The notes beneath the pieces are model-generated. The model searched no databases and had not been told where the DNA came from. It saw only the letters and a program-made list of their open reading frames with translations. The position numbers and the translations under genes are program-made. Below, piece after piece: positions 35,210 through 43,444 of a stretch of 64,000 nt of DNA. The DNA lies in contig NC_020908.1 in NCBI RefSeq assembly GCF_000155735.2, positions 4,959,501-5,023,500 of the forward strand. Reading direction: 5' to 3'. The stretch is from Octadecabacter arcticus 238 (GTDB lineage Bacteria; Pseudomonadota; Alphaproteobacteria; Rhodobacterales; Rhodobacteraceae). The number at the start of each line of letters is the position of its first letter. Position 1 is the first letter of the stretch.

Positions 35210-35502
35210 ACCAGATCCGAGCCCTGGAAACTGCTATCAAGGGCCACTTTGAACAGCGCCAGATCACGCAGCGCGCGATCCTGGCGCGGGATCATCCGGA
35301 TCAGGGATACCTGGTCAGGCGTCAGCGGTGGCTTTTTGCCTACAACGCGGCCTTTGTTCTAGGTGGTTTCGGGTACAGTCGGCACCTACAAATCCTTGCG
35401 TGCTTATTGGATAAATATACCCATAAACCGTGCATGATGAAAGTAGCATGTTTTGCGATGTGGCGCTTTACTTAAGTTTTGATGGATTTTAGTCTACGGT
35501 TC

Positions 35503-35532
35503 CATGCGAGCTTTTAACAGAAAGCTCGCATG
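35503..35532. terminator. Perfect 12-bp hairpin
   Basis: CATGCGAGCTTT / AAAGCTCGCATG around the loop TAACAG. Stable and symmetric, but without a T-tract. It may be a transcription stop or a recombination or protein-binding site; no neighbouring gene clearly ends here. The 400 bases around it (35371-35802) hold no recognisable gene. Confidence 0.4.
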
Positions 35533-35802
35533 AATTGCAGGCGATGATTGCGCAATTCGGTAATGCCGTTCGACATGATCGGCCCATTACTGCCATTCAA
35601 CAGTAGGCCGAGATGGCTGCGGCGCTGCCCGTCGAAGGAGACACTCGCCACGCGTGCTAAATTCAAGCCACGTCGAATTCACACCGTCCAGGAGAGAACC
35701 CGACTTTCGCACTCCGCTTGCCGCTGTTAACCTGTGCTGAGATGGCCATCGCGTTACTGCATTTGACGCGGTGGGCAGCAGCAAAAAGTTGGGAGGGCAT
35801 AG

Positions 35803-37881
35803 ATGTCTGAAATCATTGATAATTGTATCTTGGATCGGCCAACCACAGGTGATCCAGGCAGAACGCTGTTGTGGGTGGATCGATGGGCGGCGCCTCTTTC
35901 TCATAATCCCGAAGCAGTTCTGGAGCTCGTCGACACGCTGTCAGATGTTGACACGGAATGCACCGATGATTGTCTTTCCCTTATCGAGCGCATCTTGGAC
36001 GTGGCGCGTATGAACAATGAAAATGAGGAGCCGGGGGCGAGTCATTTTTTCCAGACCTTGGCGGCGGGCCTCGCAGGGCGGGCTGAGGCGGGTCAGCTTG
36101 GTGCCGAGTCCTGCTTCAGTCTCTGCCAGACCTACCTCCGTGCCGGTCTCACCCCTCCCGACCAGCTGCGCACAGCACCAGACACCCTCGAAGTTCTTGA
36201 ACGGGACGAGATGCCCGAGCTTCCAGACGTCGCGGAGCTCGCGGAAGGGCTTGTCCCTAACGGGGCTACGCCTTTTGAAACCTATAATGCGCTACGTGAA
36301 ATTGCTGGCGCTATGCCGGTACAAATGACAACGGCATTTCTGACGCAGATGATCGGGCAAGGCGATCCACGCATGATTGCCGTGGGGCGGTACTTTCTGC
36401 TCGATCCTGTCGCGGAGATGCGCGATGCGGCCATCACCGGGTTTGGGCTGCTTGCTGAAAGCGCGCATGTGAATGCGGCCTTGCTGTCCGATCTCCTCCT
36501 GATCCGTAACTGGCTGTCAAACGGCGAAGCGCTCGATGCGCTGATCAAGACTGCGCTGCGGCGGGAACCTTCAGGCGGAACTATTCCGCAACCTTGGCAG
36601 CTTCATCGAGTGATGACGTCGCTTCCTGACGGCACCGGCTCGCAAAGCATTATAGGCGTCTGTAGTCGTGGAAGCGCGCGCGCGGTGGCTGCGGCAATGA
36701 TTAAGGAAGGACACGGGATAAAGGACGCTTATGTCATTCCATGTACAAGCAGAGGCGATCAGAAAACCATCGTTGAGCAACTTGAACAAATGATGACGAT
36801 GCATGACGTGTCGCCTTCGTACCTTTCCCCTGCTTTTCGCTGCGCCCTTGGCGACGGGCTGGCGCGCGGTGCAGTGACAGCACCAGGCTTCTTGGATGTC
36901 GCTCCAATGTTCGGTATTGGCGATGTAACGCCACAAACTGGGGGGAATGCGGCGCTTTTCGCGGCGGTTGATCCAGAAGATGAGCTCGCGGCTCTATCAG
37001 ACAATCGCCGGGGCCGGTTAATCAGCAAGAGCAGAGACTGGTTTTCTGAGCATGACATCTCTAGCAGCTGGTTCGTCTCAGATGCCACTTTGATGGAAGC
37101 GCTTGAAGAGGCGTCGACCGTTGCAAGCGCAAAGAAGATCGTCGCGAGTCATCTCCATGAAAGCCGCGACCGCTGGGCAAAACTCTTTGCCCGATCAGCG
37201 CTTATCCTGCGCCATGACTGCAACGCCCCGCCTGACGCGTGGATGAGCTTTGCCGCTCTCGGCCAGGCACTGGAAGATGGACGAGAGATCAAGAACATGC
37301 CCGTCTTTGAGGACATCCTCCGGCAAACGTTGGAGGCCGCAGCGGCGCGCGCACTGGAAGACGATGAAACGGAGTGGGACAATGAAGGTTCCGAGCCGCC
37401 TGACATCGAGCCTGAGCGGAAGGGCGAGTTGGCCAAGTTACTCAAGGGCAGCCCGCTCAACCCGGATCAGATTGATGGCTACCTAACCGCTGTTTTGATC
37501 GCGCCAGAATTCTCATCACCCAATGAGTGGCTAATGCCGCTGATGGACGGAATCGAGGTGAAGGGCCACGGTTCCGTTCAACGTATCTTTGACATCGTTA
37601 TGTTGCGATATGGCGCGCTGAACGAGGCTGTGACCCTCGGCGAGATCGGTGGAGACCTCCGAGACCTGCCCCCGAAACGTTTTCAAGCTTGGACCGAAGG
37701 CTTCGCGCAGGCGGTAGATGGCATCAAGGGTGCTTGGCCGAAAAGAGCACTGAGCCGCGATGACAAACAGGTCCTCAGTATGATCCGAAGCTCCGCCAGT
37801 GATAGTCCAATACCAACCTTGAAGCCGCTCCTGCCCAGCTGGCTCCAGATGACTGCCGTCAAATGGCAGGAAATTTTGTGA
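35803..37881 (+). CDS. Large HEAT-like protein with C-terminal UPF0149 (YecA/YgfB) domain
   Basis: 692 aa with a good GGGAGGG site before ATG 35803. Residues 1-520 are helical and repeat-like without catalytic motifs (for example DAAITGFGLLAESAHVNAAL and PEAVLELVDTLSDVD). An acidic linker (ALEDDETEWDNEGSEPPDIE) leads to residues 540-692: KLLKGSPLNPDQIDGYLTAV, LIAPEFSSPNEWLMPLMDG, the UPF0149 signature, then WTEGFAQAVDG. No signal peptide or membrane segment. UPF0149 proteins are usually about 200 aa; this fusion is much longer. It stands alone between integrase and Tn3 debris. Function unknown. Confidence 0.8.
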   Translation: MSEIIDNCILDRPTTGDPGRTLLWVDRWAAPLSHNPEAVLELVDTLSDVDTECTDDCLSLIERILDVARMNNENEEPGASHFFQTLAAGLAGRAEAGQLGAESCFSLCQTYLRAGLTPPDQLRTAPDTLEVLERDEMPELPDVAELAEGLVPNGATPFETYNALREIAGAMPVQMTTAFLTQMIGQGDPRMIAVGRYFLLDPVAEMRDAAITGFGLLAESAHVNAALLSDLLLIRNWLSNGEALDALIKTALRREPSGGTIPQPWQLHRVMTSLPDGTGSQSIIGVCSRGSARAVAAAMIKEGHGIKDAYVIPCTSRGDQKTIVEQLEQMMTMHDVSPSYLSPAFRCALGDGLARGAVTAPGFLDVAPMFGIGDVTPQTGGNAALFAAVDPEDELAALSDNRRGRLISKSRDWFSEHDISSSWFVSDATLMEALEEASTVASAKKIVASHLHESRDRWAKLFARSALILRHDCNAPPDAWMSFAALGQALEDGREIKNMPVFEDILRQTLEAAAARALEDDETEWDNEGSEPPDIEPERKGELAKLLKGSPLNPDQIDGYLTAVLIAPEFSSPNEWLMPLMDGIEVKGHGSVQRIFDIVMLRYGALNEAVTLGEIGGDLRDLPPKRFQAWTEGFAQAVDGIKGAWPKRALSRDDKQVLSMIRSSASDSPIPTLKPLLPSWLQMTAVKWQEIL

Positions 37882-38338
37882 GTCTTAAGCTGGTTTGGTT
37901 GGCTGTTTCCGGCCCTGAGCCGCCATTGGCCACCACCTCAAATGTTGCAGCGCGGCCCGTCATCGCGGCCATTCGTGCAGAGCGCAGCATTTTGTCGGCT
38001 CAAACGTCGGTGTGCGGGACTTTTCTGCCGTTCGATGAAATTGGCCAGATGTATATTTTTGATAGTTCCACTTAGCTGAGACTATCGGTTCAATGTTTGT
38101 CCGAGTTCGCATTCCTTTATGGCATGTTCTCCACTTCCTGCTGTAAAGAGCGTACCGTCAGGAGACATCGGCAGGGCCTTGTTGCACAAATGGGCTGATG
38201 GGATTCACTGTATGAATCCAGCGTGATAGATGAGTGGAATGAGCAGTTGGGCCCCTACGAAGTACAAGGCCCCATCGCAAGGTTTGTTCGTAGGGTTACC
38301 CTAGACGTGAACAAAGAGGGAACCTTTGCTATTTGATG
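37882..38338. other. Intergenic region with mobile-element ends
   Basis: GGGCCTTGTTGCACAAATGG near 38175 resembles an IS5-type end, and TAGGGTTACCCTA near 38293 is a small palindrome beyond the Tn3 transposase stop. No gene recognised. Confidence 0.35.
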
Positions 38339-38760
38339 TTATGAAGCCCATTTTCTCGTGGCGCTGAGGTGCAATGGTCGGGCATTCATGCGTTCAGCGG
38401 CCCCAGAATTCCAAACAAAATCACCTGTCAGATTGATGTGCATCCAGCCTAATGGCGAGACGTGCCGGAGCAAACTGGGATCAGCCAATTGGCCCGCCTT
38501 CAGAAGGTGTTGAGCTGCCTTATCCATGTACATGGTATTCCAATAGACGATAGCGGCAATAACAAGGTTTAACGCCATGGCACGCTTTTGTTGAGCGTCG
38601 GCTGATCGATCATGGATTCGACCCTGTGAATGAGCAAATACAGCCTTGGCCAGCGAATGACGGGCTTCCCCTTTATTCAATCCGGCTTGGCATTCCATGC
38701 GCTGCTTCGGATTTTCCATCCAATCCAGCATAAAGAGCGTCCAGGCATTCGATGGAACGT
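38339..38760 (-). pseudogene. Tn3-family transposase C-terminal fragment
   Basis: The minus strand reads WTLFMLDWMENPKQRMECQA, GLNKGEARHSLAKAVFAHSQ, ALNLVIAAIVYWNTMYMDKA, VSPLGWMHINLTGDFVWNSG. This is the last ~130 of about 980 residues of a Tn3 DDE transposase, including the HINLTGDFxW motif near the third catalytic residue. Everything upstream is gone. Confidence 0.9.
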
Positions 38761-38834
38761 ATTTTACTGAAATCGTCCATATCAGTGGAAATGTCGTGTT
38801 CTTTCACTCTGCGTTTGTTGATTACGATGACCAG

Positions 38835-38851
38835 TTGGCATATATTGCCAA
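38835..38851. promoter_or_regulatory. parDE operator palindrome
   Basis: TTGGCATATATTGCCAA is a perfect 6-bp inverted repeat around TATAT, 15 bases before the ParD start and overlapping a TATATT -10-like box. It fits a ParD-controlled promoter; an AAGGAG site follows. Confidence 0.65.
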
Positions 38852-38866
38852 TAAGGAGATAGACCT

Positions 38867-39124
38867 ATGGTTACACTCAATGTCGTACTGACAGAGTCCC
38901 AAGATGAGCTGGTGCAAGGCCTGATTTCGTCGGGACGATACCAAAATGCGAGCGAAGCTCTGCGCGCAGGTTTACGGCTTCTTGAGCGCGAGGAAGCTGG
39001 TTTGATCGAGCTTCGAAATGGATTGCGGCTGGGTCTCGCACAGATCGAATCTGGAGACCTCGCCGAAGGGACCGGGGCCGACGCCATTCGACGTGCCTTT
39101 GGTAAGGGCCGTTCGGGAACTTGA
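38867..39124 (+). CDS. parD: ParD-family antitoxin
   Basis: 85 aa. Ribbon-helix-helix start MVTLNVVLTESQDELVQGLISSGRYQNASEALRAGLRLLEREE, then a toxin-binding tail. Binds its own operator as a dimer and neutralises ParE. Its stop overlaps the toxin start (TTGA). Confidence 0.92.
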   Translation: MVTLNVVLTESQDELVQGLISSGRYQNASEALRAGLRLLEREEAGLIELRNGLRLGLAQIESGDLAEGTGADAIRRAFGKGRSGT

Positions 39125-39459
39125 CCCGTTCATTTAGACTGACAAGGAAGGCTGAAGACAGCTTGGTCGATATCGCGCGTTGGACGATTGAGCAGTTTGG
39201 TGCACGACAGGCCGATCTCTATGAGACCGAACTGGTCGCGAGATGCGAAGCACTTGCGCGCGGTGATGCCGTATCGCGTAGTTGTGCCATCCTTGTCGAT
39301 GACGAAATGGAGTTGCGCTACGTGAGGGCAGGAGAGCATTTTGTCGTATTCTTGGAACGCTCTGCTGAGGTGTTGGTTGTGGATATCTTGCATTCGCGAA
39401 GCGATTTACCCCGCCACATCGCTGCTTTGGGAGCACTCAAAAATGACGGGTCGAACTAG
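39121..39459 (+). CDS. parE: ParE-family toxin
   Basis: 112 aa from TTG 39121. MTRSFRLTRKAEDSLVDIARWTIEQFGARQADLYETELVARCEALA and LRYVRAGEHFVVFLERSAEVLVVDILHSRSDLPRHIAAL are the ParE fold. Family members poison DNA gyrase. Complete, with its antitoxin, so probably active; it may stabilise the adjacent recombinase module. Confidence 0.92.
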   Translation: MTRSFRLTRKAEDSLVDIARWTIEQFGARQADLYETELVARCEALARGDAVSRSCAILVDDEMELRYVRAGEHFVVFLERSAEVLVVDILHSRSDLPRHIAALGALKNDGSN

Positions 39460-39480
39460 GATTAGCGTCTCGCCAACACC

Positions 39481-40578
39481 TTACAGGCCTGCAGCCTTGG
39501 TCAGGTTGACACGGAACCGATCGCGGCGGCGTTGGTAGCGGCGGGTCATCTCGGCTGACGCGTGGCCGAGGTGTTTCTGGACGTAGCGTTCGTCAACTTC
39601 GGCAGAACTCGCGAGGCCGGCGCGCAGGGAGTGGCCCGAGAACAGCGCGATGCGTTCTTTTTCGGGGAGGTGGGACCGGATGCCAGCATCCAGCACTGTT
39701 TGCTTAATGAGCCGCGCGACGTGTTTGTCACTGAGCCGCGCCTCCAGAGCCTTCGTGCAATCACGGGACGTGCGGACGAACACAGGACCAAAACCGATCT
39801 TGGCAAAGTGCAGCCAGTGTTCCAGCGCATGCACAGGGCAGGTCTGGTTGCTCGATCCCCGACCGATTTCCACTTCGCGCCATCCGGTCTTTGCGTTGAG
39901 CGTGAGCAGGGCGCCCTGGTCAAGAATATCAATCCATCCTTCCGAGTCCGGTGTGTCGTCCTTATGGACGTCAAGGCTGACGATCTCGGAACGCCGCAAC
40001 CCGCCCGCATAGCCCAGAAGCAGGATAGACCGATCGCGCAGCCCACGCAGGTCGTAGGGCAGGGTAGCGACCATGGCCAGAATGTCATCGCGTAGGATGG
40101 CTTCTTTCTGCACCGGCGGGCTGGCATGTTTGCGTTTGATCCCGGCCAGTACGGTCGCGATATGGCGATCCTTACGATCAAGGATGATGCCACGTTTCTG
40201 GTATTGCCAGGCGAGACCAGACAGGCGGCGCTCGATCGTACTCACGGACAGGGCTGGGGTCTTGGTATCTGGTGCCGCGCAGTTGGCAATGTAGAGGCCG
40301 ACCAGTTCTGGAGACGGGGGCAGGGGGTCGGCACCACGTCTGCGGCACCAGCTGGAGAAATGAGCCCAGTCCTTCTTATAGGCCTTGTTGGTGTTCTCGG
40401 ACGTCGCTTGGCGGGCATAATCGCGCGCGGTATCGACAAGACGATCGAGGGTGCCCGAGCCAGCGACATGTATGGGAAGGCTGATCCCATCGTTTTTTTC
40501 TTGATCTCTCTCGTCGTCAGGAGCATCGTTGAGCTTATCAGAGTGCGTTAAATGCGATTTTTCGTACATTTTGGTCAT
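39481..40578 (-). CDS. Tyrosine recombinase/integrase
   Basis: 365 aa. SAM-like core-binding domain (ARDYARQATSENTNKAYKKDWAHFSSWCRRRG) and catalytic domain with YAGGLRRSEIVSLD (first R), HSLRAGLASSAEVD (H-x-L-R), KHLGHASAEMTRRYQRR (H and the nucleophile Y). All catalytic residues are present. Divergent from the DUF1403-ScpB-WGR operon across a 155-base gap with inverted repeats, and convergent with parE. It resembles integrase-like proteins of roseobacter plasmids and genomic islands. Confidence 0.92.
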   Translation of the reverse strand: MTKMYEKSHLTHSDKLNDAPDDERDQEKNDGISLPIHVAGSGTLDRLVDTARDYARQATSENTNKAYKKDWAHFSSWCRRRGADPLPPSPELVGLYIANCAAPDTKTPALSVSTIERRLSGLAWQYQKRGIILDRKDRHIATVLAGIKRKHASPPVQKEAILRDDILAMVATLPYDLRGLRDRSILLLGYAGGLRRSEIVSLDVHKDDTPDSEGWIDILDQGALLTLNAKTGWREVEIGRGSSNQTCPVHALEHWLHFAKIGFGPVFVRTSRDCTKALEARLSDKHVARLIKQTVLDAGIRSHLPEKERIALFSGHSLRAGLASSAEVDERYVQKHLGHASAEMTRRYQRRRDRFRVNLTKAAGL

Positions 40579-40656
40579 TTTCCTGAAAATCCACCGATGA
40601 AATGAAACTTTTCATTAGCCTATATTTTTATGTCCGATAATGCAAACTTATTGGAC
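40577..40656. promoter_or_regulatory. Inverted repeats between the recombinase and the DUF1403 operon
   Basis: ATTTTC-CT-GAAAAT at 40577-40590, covering the recombinase start, and GTCCGATAA (40632-40640) with TTATTGGAC (40648-40656), one mismatch and a 7-base spacer. Either could be an operator for one of the two divergent genes or, given the recombinase, part of a recombination site. Confidence 0.45.
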
Positions 40657-40734
40657 GTAACTTCCTACAGCATGCTACGGCGGTTTTAGTGGTAATTTCT
40701 GGTATTAAGCGCCGTTATGGTTTAGGCTTCGGGT

Positions 40735-41637
40735 ATGACATCCAATCTGAACATGCATGACACTGCTGCAGAAACAGTATCCCATATGCCGGCTTGGGTC
40801 ACCTCTGCACGCGCGCAGGTCCTTGAAGATGTGGCGTTTTTGTCAGGGGCCGCACTCGCAACACTGCAACTCGTGCTAGGTCGTCAAGACGTGCCTCAGA
40901 CCTTGCTGCGCGCCCGTTTGGCGTTGTCTGCAGCTGAGGCCTGCGTGGCCTTTTCGGGCCGTCCAGAACGGGCAAGGGATCTACGCGACGCGGTGCACTT
41001 GCTGCGACCTGGCGATTTACCCGGGCCAGCAGGCGAGGTCTACCTGTGCTGGCAGCGCGCGGTTGAGCGGCCTGTTTCAATCAAGGCGTTGCACCGGGCT
41101 TTGCCACTGCAGTCGCCAGATAAGATTGCCCGTTGGCTTGATGCGCCCAGCACGAGCCTTGCCCGCACGCCGATCGCGCAGGCAACGCAGGTGCTGGAGG
41201 CAGTTTTGACCCAAAGCTCGCGCGCAGAAATGTCAGGCCTGATCCTTGCAGATGCGGCGCTGTCAAAGGCCTTAGGCTGGGGCCATATCGTGCCGCTCCT
41301 CGCGTCAGGTTTAAAGCGCAGCGATTTGCGTAAACGAGGCGATGACCTGCGGCTTGCCTGTCATCGGGCGGTGACTGCATGCGCCGCAGACGCTGTGCGG
41401 ACGGCGAACGATCTTGCACAGAGGACTGCGCGCTTGAACGCCGTCGCGCCCAAGCTGCGGGCGAAGGGGGCAGGTGCTGCGCTCGCGTTGTTCCTGACGT
41501 TGGACGCGGTGACACCTGCTGCGTTGTCATCGCTCAACTCGGATCGCGCGGCGCGGCGGTTTTGTGACCGGCTCTTCGGACTAGGGGCCATACGTGAATT
41601 GACGGGGCGTGACACGTTCCGCCTGTACGGGGTCTGA
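40735..41637 (+). CDS. DUF1403 family protein
   Basis: 300 aa, typical length. Recognised by PAWVTSARAQVLEDVAFLSGAALATLQLVL, RARLALSAAEACVAFSGRPERARDLRDAVHLLRPGDLPGPAGEV, KALHRALPL, GLKRSDLRKRGDDLRLACHRAV, VAPKLRAKGAGAALALFL and the end GAIRELTGRDTFRLYG. All-helical, soluble, no known catalytic motif; the family is uncharacterised. First gene of a three-gene operon with an ScpB-like and a WGR protein; the stop is one base before the next ATG. Confidence 0.88.
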   Translation: MTSNLNMHDTAAETVSHMPAWVTSARAQVLEDVAFLSGAALATLQLVLGRQDVPQTLLRARLALSAAEACVAFSGRPERARDLRDAVHLLRPGDLPGPAGEVYLCWQRAVERPVSIKALHRALPLQSPDKIARWLDAPSTSLARTPIAQATQVLEAVLTQSSRAEMSGLILADAALSKALGWGHIVPLLASGLKRSDLRKRGDDLRLACHRAVTACAADAVRTANDLAQRTARLNAVAPKLRAKGAGAALALFLTLDAVTPAALSSLNSDRAARRFCDRLFGLGAIRELTGRDTFRLYGV

Positions 41638-41638
41638 T

Positions 41639-42238
41639 ATGGCAAAGGATAGCCCCGATCTTGATCGTGAGTTGATCGACCTGCCACCCGAGTTGCGTTG
41701 GCGGGAATGGATGCGGCGGGTTGAGGCGGTTCTGTTTGCCAGCGCGTCGCCAGTTTCGCGCGATGCTCTGGGACGCGTCGTGGGGCAGGCGGCCTCGGTC
41801 GATCTGCTGGTTGAAGATCTATCAGCAGAGCTCGCGGAACGTTCCTATGAAATCGCCTGCGTCGCGGACGCTTGGATGTTGCGCACCCGCACGGCTTACG
41901 CACCGGTAATCCGAGCAGCTGCCAACGTGAGTGACCAAGCGCTAGACCTCAGTGAGTTCGATGTCGCGGTGCTCGCCGCCGTCGCCTATCACCAGCCGGT
42001 CACCCGTGACGGGCTCAAGGATATATTTGGCAAAGAAATTAGTCGTGATCTGATTGGGCGTCTGCACGTGCGAAAATTGATCGCGACGGGTCCCCGTAGC
42101 CCTCGACGGGGTGCGCCCTACACGTTCGTAACGACGCAACAGTTCCTCTTAGCCTTTGATTTGGAAAGCCTGCGGGACCTTCCAGATCGCGAGCAGCTGG
42201 ACGATGCTGGGATCGTTGGGACGCCGATGGCGCAATGA
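41639..42238 (+). CDS. ScpB-like (SMC-Scp) winged-helix protein
   Basis: 199 aa from ATG 41639. RRVEAVLFASASPVSRDALGRVV..AASVDLLVEDLSAEL..SYEIACVADAWMLRTRTAYAPVI is the first winged helix, and LDLSEFDVAVLAAVAYHQPVTRDGLKDIFGKEISRDLIGRLHVRKLIATG..RRGAPYTFVTT the second, as in ScpB/MukE-type KITE proteins that bind kleisin in condensin complexes. The housekeeping scpB normally neighbours scpA; here it sits instead between DUF1403 and WGR, so it is a paralogue of unknown job. Confidence 0.87.
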   Translation: MAKDSPDLDRELIDLPPELRWREWMRRVEAVLFASASPVSRDALGRVVGQAASVDLLVEDLSAELAERSYEIACVADAWMLRTRTAYAPVIRAAANVSDQALDLSEFDVAVLAAVAYHQPVTRDGLKDIFGKEISRDLIGRLHVRKLIATGPRSPRRGAPYTFVTTQQFLLAFDLESLRDLPDREQLDDAGIVGTPMAQ

Positions 42239-42513
42239 GGATAAATGATACATCTCTGGATTTTCAGGTTTGCCTTGAGAAGATCAATCACATCAAGCGG
42301 CAGCGCCGGTTCTATCTGCTGGGCGTCATGCGCACATTGTTTGGCGAATGGTGCCTTGTCCGGGAATGGGGACGCATTGGCGCGGCGGGTGGTCAGAGCA
42401 AGAGAACTTACTTTGCATCGCGTCAGGATTGCGAAGCGGAATTGCAAAAGATCAAATCAACCAAAGCCAGGCGGGGCTATGCCACGATCCCAATTCAGCT
42501 CGAGCTGTTTTGA
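42235..42513 (+). CDS. WGR-domain protein
   Basis: 92 aa, overlapping the scpB-like stop by 4 bases. INHIKRQRRFYLLGVMRTLFGEWCLVREWGRIGAAGGQSKRTYFASRQDCEAELQKI..TKARRGY is a lone WGR domain (signature here WGRIG), the nucleic-acid- or protein-binding module seen in PARPs and bacterial MolR-type proteins. No catalytic partner domain. The IS6 element follows 23 bases downstream, so the operon may originally have been longer. Confidence 0.88.
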   Translation: MRINDTSLDFQVCLEKINHIKRQRRFYLLGVMRTLFGEWCLVREWGRIGAAGGQSKRTYFASRQDCEAELQKIKSTKARRGYATIPIQLELF

Positions 42514-42536
42514 AGACGAGGCTGAGATAGAGGGGA

Positions 42537-43354
42537 GGCACTGTCAGAAGAAAACTTGTTGAGGCGGGCAGGGCGAGGAATTAGCGTCGCGGGATGACAA
42601 AACGCAGCCCTTTTCGCTACTTCAAGACGAGCCCAGAGATCATACGGCTGGCCGTGATGATGTATGTTCGTTTCCCGTTATCGCTTCGGAACGTTGAGGA
42701 TCCGTTGCACGAACGCGGCATCGACATTAGCTATAAGACGGTTCGACTTTGGTGGAACAGATTTGGCCCGCTGTTTGCCGCAGACATCCGCGAGAAAAGG
42801 GTCAGCCAGATGCGCGTATATTCAAATTGGCAGTGGCACCTGGACGAGGCGTTCGTGAACATCAGCGGCGAGACGCACTATCTTTGGCGGGCTGTGGATC
42901 ACGAAGGGGAAGTCCTGGAAAGCTTCGTTACGAAGCGCCGTGATCGCAAGGCAGCATTGAAATTCCCAAGAAAAACAATGAAACGTCATGGTCGCGTACA
43001 TGTCTTTGTCACCGACAAGTTACGTTCCTACGGCGCGGCGATGAAGGAGATCGGCAACGCTGATCGGCAAGAAACCGGCCGCTGGTAAAACAACAGGGCT
43101 GAGAATTCACATCAGCCATTTCGATGGCGAGAACGGGCTATGCTTCGCTTTAGACGGATGCGAACTTTACAGAAATTCGCCGCCGTTCACGGCTCAGTTC
43201 ACAACCATTTCAACGCGGAGCGGCACCTTTACAGCCGATTAAATTTCAAGCTGAACCGCGCCGCCGCTCTAGCTGAGTGGCGTCAACTTTGTTCAGCATA
43301 GGTTCCGGCGTTTGGCAGCCCACTGAGACTGGTTCGCATTCGTCTGACAGCACC
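42537..43354 (+). mobile_element. IS6-family element, copy 2
   Basis: Ends GGCACTGTCAGA (left) and TCTGACAGCACC (right). 818 bp, the same length as copy 1. Its right end joins directly to the interior of a third IS6 copy, a sign of recombination between copies. Confidence 0.85.
42594..43301 (+). pseudogene. IS6 transposase with one nonsense codon
   Basis: MTKRSPFRYFKTSPEIIRLAVMMYVRFPLSLRNVEDP... with WHLDEAFV (D) and VTDKLRSYGA (D), then TAA at 43086-43088 in place of the residue after ETGRW, then NNRAENSHQPF with the E. A single lesion in an otherwise complete 235-residue frame. Confidence 0.9.
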
Positions 43355-43444
43355 AAGCGCCGTGATCGCAAGGCAGCATTGAAATTTCTCAGGAAAACAA
43401 TGAAGCGCTTTGGTCGACCATATGTCACCGTGACCGACAAGTTA

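Larger units (their letters stand above)
33905..35370 (-). pseudogene. Tyrosine integrase fragment split by ISAs1
   Basis: Reading minus and removing 33991-35219 (the IS and one TSD copy) gives one frame: NKGRVVGKKPPLTPDQVSLI, RMIPRQDRALRDLALFKVAL, DSSFQGSDLVRLRVADVATP, AGVLKPRSKHLISH. RDLALF..ALDSSxxGSDLVRLRVADV is the start of the catalytic domain of small plasmid-type integrases. N- and C-terminal parts are missing, so it was already a relic when ISAs1 landed, or was trimmed later. Confidence 0.7.
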
